DNA of 33,078 bases, taken from the NCBI GenBank assembly GCA_964505325.1, contig CAZDHT010000028.1:1-33078 (forward strand), in the 5' to 3' direction. The stretch comes from CAZDHT01 sp964505325. Lineage in GTDB: Bacteria; Planctomycetota; PUPC01. Positions 23,669 through 30,732 of the stretch are shown piece after piece (the stretch's first letter is position 1; each line of letters starts with the position of its first letter). The notes beneath the pieces are model-generated. The model was not told the DNA's origin and searched no databases. It was given only the letters and a program-made list of their open reading frames with translations. The position numbers and the translations under genes were made by a program.

Positions 23669-25678
23669 ATGGCCGCGTATTCCTCGCAAGATATCCGGAA
23701 TATCGCCCTCATCGGGCACGCAGATTCCGGCAAAACCACCCTTGCCGACGCAATTCTCCTCGTGGCCGGCGCTGCCAATCGGGCGGGCAGCGTCGACGAT
23801 GGCTCATCCGTCCTGGACTTCGACGACGAGGAGCGCGAGCGAAAGCACTCGGTCTACACGGCCGTCGTGCGGGCGCCCTGGAAGGGCAAGCAGATTTACG
23901 TTGTCGACACCCCGGGCTACCCGGACTTCATCGGCGAGGTGACCACCGGCCTCGCCGCGGCCGACACTGCCGTCCTGTGCGTCTCCGCGGCGGCCGGTGT
24001 CGGGGTCAACACGCGACGAACTTGGCAGCTCGCCTGTGACTACGGAATGCCGCGGGCGATTCTGATCACCAAGATCGACTCGGAGAGCGCCGACTACGAC
24101 AAGACCCTCGCCCAGGTGCAGGAGGCGTTCGGGAAGAACTGCGTGCCACTGATGAGCCCGATGAACCCCGGGCCGAACGTCGGCGGCGTGACCGACCTGC
24201 TGAGCGGGGAAGGGGAGGGCCACGAAGCGCTGATCGAGGCCATCGCGGAGACCGACGACACGCTCATGGAGAAATACCTGGACGACCAGGCGCTGTCGGA
24301 TGAAGAGATCGCCGGTGCGTTCGTTCAGGCGGTGGCCGCCGGCTCGGTCATTCCCGTGCTGTGCTGCTCGGCCCGAAAAGAGGTCGGCGTGGCGGAGATG
24401 CTGGACGCCATTGCGTCGTACTTCCCGGCGCCGTCGGCGCGGGCCAACCTCCCTGCGCACCAGCCCGGCAACGCGGAAGAACCCGTGGAGGTGCCGGCGC
24501 CGGACGGACCCTTCTCGGCGTTCGTATTCAAGATCCTGACCGATCCCTTCGTGGGCAAGATCGCCTTCTTCCGCGTGGTCAGCGGCCAGATCGATCCGTC
24601 CGGGTTTACGATCCTTCGGACCGGCAATCGGGCGCGTGTGAACGCGCTGCTCCAGCCGCAGGGCAAGGAGCAGGAGTCGGCGCAACTGCTGGTGGCCGGC
24701 GACATCGGCACCGTGGCGAAGATCGAAGACATCGCCTTGGGCGACACCTTGGTCGCGGACGCAAAGGTGGTGGAATTCGGCCCGCTCCCGCTGCCGACGC
24801 CGATGGTCTCGCTGGCGGTGTTTCCGAAGAGCCGGGGCGATGAAGGGCGGATCTCCACGGCGCTGCAGAAGCTGGCGGAGGAGGATCCCGCGTTTCAGTT
24901 CGAGCGCGACCGTCAGACGAAGGAGCTGGTGGTCCGGGGGATGTCGTCGCTTCACCTGGACATTGTGATCAGCCGGCTGAAGCGGCGCTACAACGTGGAA
25001 GTCGACGCCAAGGTGCCGAAGATCGCGTACCTGGAGACCATCACAGCGGGCGCGGAGGGGCACTACCGTCACAAGAAGCAGACGGGCGGGCGGGGCCAGT
25101 TTGGCGAGGTGTACATGCGGGTCGAGCCGAACGAGCGCGGCGCCGGCATGGAGTTCATCGACGAGATCGTCGGCGGCGCCATCCCGAAGCAGTTCCTGCC
25201 CGCCATCGAGAAGGGCATTCGCGAGACGATGGAGAAGGGCGTGGTTGCCGGGTACGAGGTGGTGGATGTCGAAGCCCACGTCTACGATGGGAAGTTCCAC
25301 GCGGTCGACTCCGACGAGGTCTCATTCAGGATCGCGGGGGGCCGCAGCTTCGCCGACGCGGTGTTGGAGGCGAGGCCCGTGCTGCTGGAACCTGTCGTTA
25401 AGTTCGAGATCACCGTGCCAACCCGGTTCATGGGTGACGTGACCGGCGACCTGAGCGGCCGCCGCGGCCGCATCTCCGACACCGGGGTGGTGGGGGACAT
25501 GCAGATGATCTCGGGCGAGATCCCGCTCGCCGAAGTTCTCACCTACTCGACCGAGCTGCGGTCGATGACCGGCGGCGAAGGCGCCTACTCCATCGAGTTC
25601 AGTCGCTACGACGTGGTGCCGTCGAACATCCAGCAGGCCATCGTCGCCCGCGCCAGGGCGGAGCAGGAGAAGAAGTGA
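23669..25678 (+). CDS. Elongation factor G-like GTPase (EF-G-2 family)
   Basis: 669 residues with full EF-G domain order: G domain, domain II (about 280-375), III, IV and V. The start at 23669 follows GGAGGG; the ATG-less extension upstream to 23648 is not needed. Motifs: P-loop GHADSGKTT (16-24), G3 DTPGYPDF, G4 TKID in place of NKxD. Where canonical EF-G has ERGITI, this has ERKHSVYTA, so the switch I Thr region is altered. Domain IV keeps the HKKQTGGRGQFGEV region, and the end SIEFSRYDVVP fits domain V. This pattern matches the Thermus thermophilus EF-G-2 type (TTHA1498), a ribosome-associated GTPase distinct from the main translocase; its physiological role is unsettled. It has its own promoter and is probably cytoplasmic and constitutive. 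Confidence 0.92.
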   Translation: MAAYSSQDIRNIALIGHADSGKTTLADAILLVAGAANRAGSVDDGSSVLDFDDEERERKHSVYTAVVRAPWKGKQIYVVDTPGYPDFIGEVTTGLAAADTAVLCVSAAAGVGVNTRRTWQLACDYGMPRAILITKIDSESADYDKTLAQVQEAFGKNCVPLMSPMNPGPNVGGVTDLLSGEGEGHEALIEAIAETDDTLMEKYLDDQALSDEEIAGAFVQAVAAGSVIPVLCCSARKEVGVAEMLDAIASYFPAPSARANLPAHQPGNAEEPVEVPAPDGPFSAFVFKILTDPFVGKIAFFRVVSGQIDPSGFTILRTGNRARVNALLQPQGKEQESAQLLVAGDIGTVAKIEDIALGDTLVADAKVVEFGPLPLPTPMVSLAVFPKSRGDEGRISTALQKLAEEDPAFQFERDRQTKELVVRGMSSLHLDIVISRLKRRYNVEVDAKVPKIAYLETITAGAEGHYRHKKQTGGRGQFGEVYMRVEPNERGAGMEFIDEIVGGAIPKQFLPAIEKGIRETMEKGVVAGYEVVDVEAHVYDGKFHAVDSDEVSFRIAGGRSFADAVLEARPVLLEPVVKFEITVPTRFMGDVTGDLSGRRGRISDTGVVGDMQMISGEIPLAEVLTYSTELRSMTGGEGAYSIEFSRYDVVPSNIQQAIVARARAEQEKK

Positions 25679-25695
25679 CCAGTGAGCAGTGACCG
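25675..25695. repeat. Three 7-bp tandem units at the end of the EF-G-like gene
   Basis: GTGACCA, GTGAGCA and GTGACCG follow one another from 25675; the first contains the TGA stop. A short degenerate tandem of unknown significance. Confidence 0.6.
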
Positions 25696-25761
25696 GCAAC
25701 CGGAGAGCGACTAGGGCTGCCGGCGCAGGAACTGCTGGCCGCGTGCTGCTTGCTGTCCGAA

Positions 25762-26274
25762 ATGGGGTGCTCCGCCACGGCTGCCAAACCCGGCAAACCC
25801 AAGGCTCCCGTCCTGGTGAGCGCGTGTCTGCTCGGGGTCTGCTGTCGGTATGACGGCGGCACGCGACTTGACCGCGGACTCATTAAGCGCCTCCAACGCG
25901 AGGGCTCGAACATCGTTCCGGTCTGCCCCGAGCAGTTGGGCGGCCTGCCCACCCCTCGGCCCCCGGCTGAAATCACACGCGGCGACGGACACGACGTCTT
26001 GGCGGGAGAAGCGAACGTAATCACCGCCGACGGGGCCGACGTGACGGCGGAGTACTTGCGGGGAACGCACGAGGTCTTGCACATCGCGCGGCTCCTGGGC
26101 TGCCGGCGAGCGTATCTTCAGGAGAAGAGCCCGGCGTGCGGGGTGCAGACGATCAAGCGGGGCGGTCAAACCTGTCCCGGGAGGGGCGTCACTGCGGCGC
26201 TGCTCGAATCATCGGGCGTCCATTTGTTCGCGGTGGAATCGGGCTCCTCTGGCGCTGGGCAGGTGCGCGAGTAG
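25762..26274 (+). CDS. DUF523 (YbbK-like) cysteine-rich protein
   Basis: 170 residues from the ATG at 25762 (a TTG at 25750 is also in frame; neither has a clear ribosome site). The family signature is at the front: VLVSACLLGVCCRYDGG, then VPVCPEQLGGLPTPRPPAEI and, near residue 120, QEKSPACGVQTI. The conserved cysteines in SACLLGxxCRYDG, VCPE and SPACG suggest a metal or cofactor site; the biochemical role of DUF523 is not established. It follows the EF-G-like gene by 83 bases and may share its transcript. Its last 109 bases overlap the end of the opposite-strand FHA gene. Confidence 0.9.
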   Translation: MGCSATAAKPGKPKAPVLVSACLLGVCCRYDGGTRLDRGLIKRLQREGSNIVPVCPEQLGGLPTPRPPAEITRGDGHDVLAGEANVITADGADVTAEYLRGTHEVLHIARLLGCRRAYLQEKSPACGVQTIKRGGQTCPGRGVTAALLESSGVHLFAVESGSSGAGQVRE

Positions 26275-27650
26275 AAGGCCGGCGCCGAGTGGACCGCCGA
26301 TGACTTCGCCGGGCCGCCCTGCCGAATAAACCAGATCCCGTACAACTTGCCCAGCCAGAACACCGCCGCCAGGAGCAGGAGGGTGAGGATGACGATGAGG
26401 ATCGTGCTCGCCGGGACGCCCTTGGATTCCTCCGCCGCTCGTGAGGAGCGGGTGAGGTACACGGCCCCGGAATTGCCCAGTTGATTCCGTTGCAGCGCGG
26501 TCTTGATCTCCTGGTGCACGGCCTCCAGTTCTTCCCGGACCCCGGCCATCGAGGCCTGCCGATCGCCCGGGGCGCGAGAGAGCATCTTCTTGATGGCCCG
26601 GGCAAGCGGCTTAGGCGTTTCGGGCCGCAGCTCGAGCAGCGGGATGATGCCGTCCGAGCGGATCTTGGGGGCTAGCTCCTTCTCGGAGACAGCCCCGTAC
26701 GGGGCGCGGCCGGCGACCATGTGGTAGAGGGTCGCGCCGAGCGCGTAGATGTCGCAGACCTCCGTCGGGGCTTCGCCGGCGAGTTGCTCGGGCGCCGTGT
26801 ACGCGATGCGATTGGGGCGCCGCTGGAGATCCGGCTTATCGGAAAGCTCACCGACTTCGGGCAGGGGAAGCCCGAGGCCGAGAAGTTTGACGTGGCCGCC
26901 ATTGGTCCGGACGATGCGGTCGGGCCGGATCGAGCCGTGCACGAACGACGCAGCGTGCGCCTCGGCCAGCGCCCCGGCCGAGGCCGCCCCGATCTCTGCG
27001 ACCTCGAGCGGCGGAAGCTTGCCGCACATTCGCCAGACCGATTGCCCGGTGGTCGGCTCGCGGGAGAAGAAGACCACTCCCTCCGCGCATCCGGCCGCGT
27101 GGATCTGCGCCAGCACCGGATGCTCCAGCCGTGCCGCCGATCGGACCCGCTCCAGCACGGGCTCCGGATCCGAGCTGTATGCTTCGCTGATCACCTCGAG
27201 CGCCACGGGCCGCCCCATCGCTACGTCGGTGGCCAGGTAAGTCACGCACAGGTCGCCGCGGCGCCGGCGCTCGATGATCTCGTAACCGGGCAGCTCCAGC
27301 GGGCGTTCTTCTGCGGCGGCGGGCTCCTCGGGTGGCTCGAGAACGGGCGTCTCGGCCTCAGGAGCGTCTTCGTCGATGTACTGGATCTTGACCTCGCCGA
27401 TCTGGATGCAGTCGCCGTGCTGGAGCACGTGCTCGCCGATCCGGACGCCGTTCAGAGCCGTGCCGTTGCTGGAGCCAAGGTCTTTCACGTAGTATTGGCC
27501 GTCGGAGGAGAACACTTCTGCGTGGGTGCGGGATGATTCGACGTCCTTGACCTGGAGGTCGCAGCCCCGCCATCTGCCCAGCGTGGCGCGTTCACCCAGA
27601 GGAACCCAGTTCCCTTCTCCGGCTCCCTGGATGATCTTCAGCGACGGCAT
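26166..27650 (-). CDS. FHA domain plus pseudokinase, single-pass membrane protein
   Basis: 494 residues. FHA domain at about 22-92 (TLGRWRGCDLQV, SSRTHAEVF, DLGSSNGTALNGVRIG), which should bind phosphothreonine peptides. After an acidic linker, a Ser/Thr kinase fold spans about 123-370. The fold is kept (YTAPEQLAG, CDIYALGATLYHMVAGRAPY) but the chemistry is lost: the VAIK Lys is Glu152 (VALEV), HRD is H238-G-S240, the downstream Asn is Arg, DFG is G258-L-G260, and the glycine loop is absent. One transmembrane helix (about 415-431) precedes a 55-residue tail, presumably outside the cytoplasm. ATG at 27650 is chosen because the promoter (-10 at 27701-27696) would start transcription downstream of the alternative TTG at 27692. 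Probably a phospho-dependent membrane scaffold. Confidence 0.9.
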   Translation of the reverse strand: MPSLKIIQGAGEGNWVPLGERATLGRWRGCDLQVKDVESSRTHAEVFSSDGQYYVKDLGSSNGTALNGVRIGEHVLQHGDCIQIGEVKIQYIDEDAPEAETPVLEPPEEPAAAEERPLELPGYEIIERRRRGDLCVTYLATDVAMGRPVALEVISEAYSSDPEPVLERVRSAARLEHPVLAQIHAAGCAEGVVFFSREPTTGQSVWRMCGKLPPLEVAEIGAASAGALAEAHAASFVHGSIRPDRIVRTNGGHVKLLGLGLPLPEVGELSDKPDLQRRPNRIAYTAPEQLAGEAPTEVCDIYALGATLYHMVAGRAPYGAVSEKELAPKIRSDGIIPLLELRPETPKPLARAIKKMLSRAPGDRQASMAGVREELEAVHQEIKTALQRNQLGNSGAVYLTRSSRAAEESKGVPASTILIVILTLLLLAAVFWLGKLYGIWFIRQGGPAKSSAVHSAPAFYSRTCPAPEEPDSTANKWTPDDSSSAAVTPLPGQV

Positions 27651-27695
27651 TTCCGTCTCCGTCCTGGGAGAGTCGGCCTCCGTTCCGAACAAAGG

Positions 27696-27724
27696 ATTCT
27701 AAAGAGGATGGCGAAGGTTGTCAA
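27696..27724 (-). promoter_or_regulatory. Promoter of the FHA-pseudokinase gene
   Basis: On the minus strand TTGACA (27724-27719) is followed after 17 bases by TAGAAT (27701-27696). This near-consensus promoter is back to back with the lipoprotein promoter. Confidence 0.75.
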
Positions 27725-27749
27725 TCGCGCGGCGGCAGCGACAAACGTC

Positions 27750-27778
27750 TTGTCTTGCGAATCCTCGGGGCATATACT
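27750..27778 (+). promoter_or_regulatory. Promoter of the lipoprotein gene
   Basis: TTGTCT (27750-27755), 17-base spacer, TATACT (27773-27778), about 58 bases before the ATG at 27836. The -35 elements of the two divergent promoters are only 25 bases apart. Confidence 0.6.
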
Positions 27779-27835
27779 GCAGGAAAGGCGGATGCCAGCC
27801 GTTCGTCTCTGTGTGGCGGATATCGGAGTAGTGCG

Positions 27836-28432
27836 ATGGCCAGAAAGCTGATGCCGGCGGTCCTCCTGGTTCTGCTTGTCGGTTGCAGGAACTCTCAGCC
27901 CAAGCCTGTTGCCCCGGCGTTTCGCGCCGTCAAGCCGGTGGCCCCGCTCAGCGGCAAGGTGCGAGCTCACGTCCGGCTCCTGGGCCGGAACCACAAGATC
28001 ACGAAATCGGGGTCGGTCATCCTTGAGCTGAAGCTGATGAACGTCTCGAACGCGGATACCATTGTGTACAACGAGCTCGAACAGGGCTGGCTGGTGGTGA
28101 TTGAGGTGCTGGGGGACAACGGCGTATACAAGCGGGCGCCGATGATGGACGAGCTGAGGAAAGGCCGCGGGGGCAAGTACCACTACGCGTGTCTCCCGCC
28201 GGGCGGCTTCGCCGGCCGGCAGTATCTGATTCGCCCGTCGGATCCGTGGTGGGGCCTCGAACCCGCCAAGTACAAGATCCGGGTGGTGTATCGGAACAGC
28301 TACGAGCCCTGCGTCGCGAGCCCCTGCTTCACCGACAAGGATCTGGACGTGCTGAAAGATAAGGCGGTGGTCCCGCTCCTTACGGGGATGATCGCCTCCA
28401 ACGTGGCGGAGTTCGAGGTGGTGAAGGAATAG
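27836..28432 (+). CDS. Predicted lipoprotein of unknown function
   Basis: 198 residues, ATG at 27836 behind GGAG. The N-terminus MARKLMPAVLLVLLVGC has a lipobox (LVGC, Cys17), so it is lipid-anchored after signal peptidase II cleavage. A Pro-rich spacer (about 20-45) precedes a beta-rich domain with VRLLGRN, SGSVILELKLMNVS and YKIRVVYRNSYE, suggestive of an immunoglobulin-like fold. I do not recognise the family. It is divergently transcribed from the FHA-pseudokinase, whose short exported tail is in the same compartment; a functional link is possible but unsupported beyond position. Confidence 0.8.
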   Translation: MARKLMPAVLLVLLVGCRNSQPKPVAPAFRAVKPVAPLSGKVRAHVRLLGRNHKITKSGSVILELKLMNVSNADTIVYNELEQGWLVVIEVLGDNGVYKRAPMMDELRKGRGGKYHYACLPPGGFAGRQYLIRPSDPWWGLEPAKYKIRVVYRNSYEPCVASPCFTDKDLDVLKDKAVVPLLTGMIASNVAEFEVVKE

Positions 28433-28476
28433 GGTTGGCGGCGCTGGAAGCCGACCGGTCCGGCGTCACATCGCGG

Positions 28477-29268
28477 CTACAGTCCCAGCACGTCCTCCAT
28501 GCCGTACATCCCGGGTTTCTTGCCGGCGACGAAGTGCGCGGCGCGAAGCGCCCCGCGAGCGAACGTGTCGCGGCTGTGGGCAATGTGGCGAAGCTCCACG
28601 TGTTCGCCCAGGGCGCCGAAGAGCACCGTGTGCTCTCCCACGATGTCGCCGGCCCGGACCGCGTGGATGCCGATCTCGTGCGCGGTCCGTTCGCCGGTCA
28701 TTCCGTGTCGCCCGTACACGCCGACCTCGTCGAGGTCGCGGCGAAGTCCCTCGGCGGCGGCGCGGGCCAGCTTGAGCGCCGTGCCGCTGGGGGCGTCCTT
28801 CTTGAAGCGGTGATGCGCCTCGACGACCTCGATGTCGTAGTCGGGCCCCAGCGCGGCGGCGGCGGTCTTCACCAGCTTTGCCAGCACGTTGACGCCGACG
28901 CTCATATTCGGCGCAAACACGCACGGCACCTTTTCCGCCGCTTGTCGCAGGGCTGATAGCTGGTCGGCATCCAAACCGGTCGTGCCGACCACCAGCGCGG
29001 TCCCGACCTGGGCGCACTGCGCCGCCCGCGCCGCGGCTGAGCCGGGCGAGGAGAAGTCGAGCAGCACGTCCGGCCGCGCCTCGATCGTGGTGGTGATGGG
29101 CACGCCCAGCTTGCCGGCGCCTGCCACCTCACCGGCGTCGCGGCCGAGGGCATCGTGGCCTGCGCGTTCCAGCGCCGCCACGAGTTCCATGTCGTCGGTG
29201 CCGGCGACCAGCGCGACCAGCCGCTGCCCCATCCGTCCCGCGGCCCCATTGATCCCTATGCGAAGCAT
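28477..29268 (-). CDS. dapB: 4-hydroxy-tetrahydrodipicolinate reductase
   Basis: 263 residues. It reduces the DapA product with NAD(P)H in the lysine and diaminopimelate pathway, so it supplies lysine and possibly peptidoglycan. Motifs: nucleotide-binding GINGAAGRMGQ (5-15), DFSSPG (71-76), VVGTTG (93-98), APNMSVGVNVL (119-129), and the active-site segment EAHHRFKKDAPSGTA with His152, His153 and Lys156. Length is normal. ATG at 29268-29266 follows AAGGAGG, and a promoter lies at 29310-29338. It is convergent with the lipoprotein gene (44 bases between stops) and divergent from the propeller gene at 29509. No other lysine genes are nearby. Confidence 0.96.
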   Translation of the reverse strand: MLRIGINGAAGRMGQRLVALVAGTDDMELVAALERAGHDALGRDAGEVAGAGKLGVPITTTIEARPDVLLDFSSPGSAAARAAQCAQVGTALVVGTTGLDADQLSALRQAAEKVPCVFAPNMSVGVNVLAKLVKTAAAALGPDYDIEVVEAHHRFKKDAPSGTALKLARAAAEGLRRDLDEVGVYGRHGMTGERTAHEIGIHAVRAGDIVGEHTVLFGALGEHVELRHIAHSRDTFARGALRAAHFVAGKKPGMYGMEDVLGL

Positions 29269-29309
29269 GGGCCCTCCTTCCTTGCTTCCCCAAGCGCGAT
29301 CCCCAGCGG

Positions 29310-29338
29310 AGTATACTCTGCTGGCCCGCGAAGAGCAA
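29310..29338 (-). promoter_or_regulatory. Promoter of dapB
   Basis: On the minus strand TTGCTC (29338-29333), 17-base spacer, TATACT (29315-29310), about 42 bases before the dapB ATG. Confidence 0.55.
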
Positions 29339-29440
29339 TGTCAAAAACGGAGGCCCAGGCCGCGCACAAGGCGGTGCACACGTTTCCGGCTTGATCAGCG
29401 AGACCGTTCAACGTCTCTCCGCGTCGGCGCGCGGGCGGGC

Positions 29441-29468
29441 TTGAAAACACGAAGCGACGGCGTATAAT
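29441..29468 (+). promoter_or_regulatory. Promoter of the sulfotransferase-like/PP-loop unit
   Basis: TTGAAA (29441-29446), 16-base spacer, TATAAT (29463-29468). Transcription from about 29475 excludes the upstream in-frame ATG at 29467 and supports the start at 29509. Confidence 0.7.
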
Positions 29469-29508
29469 GACGCCCCGTCATTGTGCCGAAATCGAGGTGC
29501 CCGCCACA

Positions 29509-30702
29509 ATGTACAGACGAAAACTCGCCCAAGATGTCACGGTCTACAATCCCGCCAAGACGTATGACGGCTACACCCTCTTCGCGCCGACGTTCGAAAA
29601 AGTGGCGTGGCTTATCGACATGCAGGGCCGGGTGTGCCATCGCTGGCAGATGGACACTGCCCCCGCCTCGCACGGGGCGCTCCTCCCCAACGGCAACCTG
29701 ATGTGGCAGGGCAAAGGCCCCAACTCCATCCAGGACTTCGTCGGCTCGGGCAGCGAACTGGTCGAGGTCGACTGGGACGGCAATAAGGTCTGGCGGTACG
29801 AGGAGGTCGGCCTCAACCACGACTTCCTCGTCCTCGACAACGACAACCTCATCGTCAATGTGTTCGTCCCCATGCCCGACGACGTGAGCGCGAAGGTCCA
29901 GGGCGGGATCCCGGGCACCGAGCTCCGCGGCCGGATGTGGACCTGCTGCCTCAAGGAGATTACCCGCGCCGGCGAGGTACTGTGGGAATGGAACCTGCAC
30001 GAGCATCTCGACCCCGAGGCCGACATCCTCTGCCCGCTCTGTCCGCGGCACGTGTGGGGCTTCGTCAACTCGCTTTGCAGGCTGCCCGACGGGAATATCC
30101 TGTTCACGCTCCGCCTGCTGAACGACTTGGCCGTCCTGGACCCGAAGAAGGGCGAGATCGTGTGGCGGTTCGGCCGCGACAAAGAGCTGGGCCATCCGCA
30201 TAGTTGCAGTGTGCTCGACAACGGCAACTTCCTGCTCTATGACAACGGCCTGCACCGCGTCGGCGCGGACCCGGACCTCCAGATCGCCGACATCTCGGCG
30301 TCGCGCGTCATCGAGATCCATCCGAAGACCAAGGAGATCGTGTGGCAGTATATGGACCCGTTCGCGCCGAACTTCTACTCGGCGATCTGCGGCAGCGCCC
30401 AGCGGCTCCCCAACGGCAACACGCTGATCTGCGAGGCGACCAAGGGCCGGCTGTTCGAGGTCACTTACGACAAGGAGATTGTGTGGGAGTACCAGAGCCC
30501 GTTCCTGATTACGCGGCCGGACTACTGGGGCTGGACACTGGCGAAGACGATTTGGGACGCCCAGCGCTACGGGCCGGATTACCCCGCGTTCGAGGGCAAG
30601 GACCTCGACCCCGAGAAGTTCGAGTTCGTGATCCGCAAACGCGGCGAGGCCGAGAAGCGCGAAGAAGCGGAGCTGAAGCGACTGAAGAGCCTCGGATATT
30701 AG
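29509..30702 (+). CDS. Arylsulfotransferase (ASST)-like beta-propeller protein
   Basis: 397 residues. The opening (AKTYDGYTLFAP, VAWLIDMQGRVCHRW, SHGALLPNGNLM) and the histidine segments LNHDFLVLDNDN (His104) and GHPHSCSVLDNGNFLLYDNG (His229, His231) resemble the ASST propeller, in which a His is the sulfate-carrying nucleophile. Blades repeat pairs like LPNGNTLI and EIVWxY (e.g. RVIEIHPKTKEIVWQY, RLFEVTYDKEIVWEY). Unlike enterobacterial AssT there is no signal peptide, so this one appears cytoplasmic. The C-terminus is a charged helix ending KRLKSLGY. It is first in a unit with a CysD-like protein and a second propeller. It may be a sulfotransferase, or a binding-only relative; the catalytic His assignment is tentative. 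Confidence 0.75.
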   Translation: MYRRKLAQDVTVYNPAKTYDGYTLFAPTFEKVAWLIDMQGRVCHRWQMDTAPASHGALLPNGNLMWQGKGPNSIQDFVGSGSELVEVDWDGNKVWRYEEVGLNHDFLVLDNDNLIVNVFVPMPDDVSAKVQGGIPGTELRGRMWTCCLKEITRAGEVLWEWNLHEHLDPEADILCPLCPRHVWGFVNSLCRLPDGNILFTLRLLNDLAVLDPKKGEIVWRFGRDKELGHPHSCSVLDNGNFLLYDNGLHRVGADPDLQIADISASRVIEIHPKTKEIVWQYMDPFAPNFYSAICGSAQRLPNGNTLICEATKGRLFEVTYDKEIVWEYQSPFLITRPDYWGWTLAKTIWDAQRYGPDYPAFEGKDLDPEKFEFVIRKRGEAEKREEAELKRLKSLGY

Positions 30703-30729
30703 ACAGGATGTACAGGACTGACAGGAGGT
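30703..30729 (+). repeat. Three 9-bp tandem units; the last supplies a ribosome site
   Basis: ACAGGATGT, ACAGGACTG and ACAGGAGGT occupy 30703-30711, 30712-30720 and 30721-30729. The last unit contains AGGAGG four bases before the ATG at 30733. ACAGGAtt-type tandems are, from memory, widespread between genes in several GC-rich phyla. Confidence 0.75.
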
Positions 30730-30732
30730 GTG

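Noticed and set aside
22289..25300. Minus-strand frames of 427 and 498 codons opposite the carB and EF-G-like genes
   Set aside because: Antisense artefacts; both sense proteins are unmistakable over their full length.
23669..25678. Naming the GTPase fusA (main translocase)
   Set aside because: The switch I and G4 motifs differ from canonical EF-G and match the EF-G-2 branch; no rps12/rps7/tuf neighbours.
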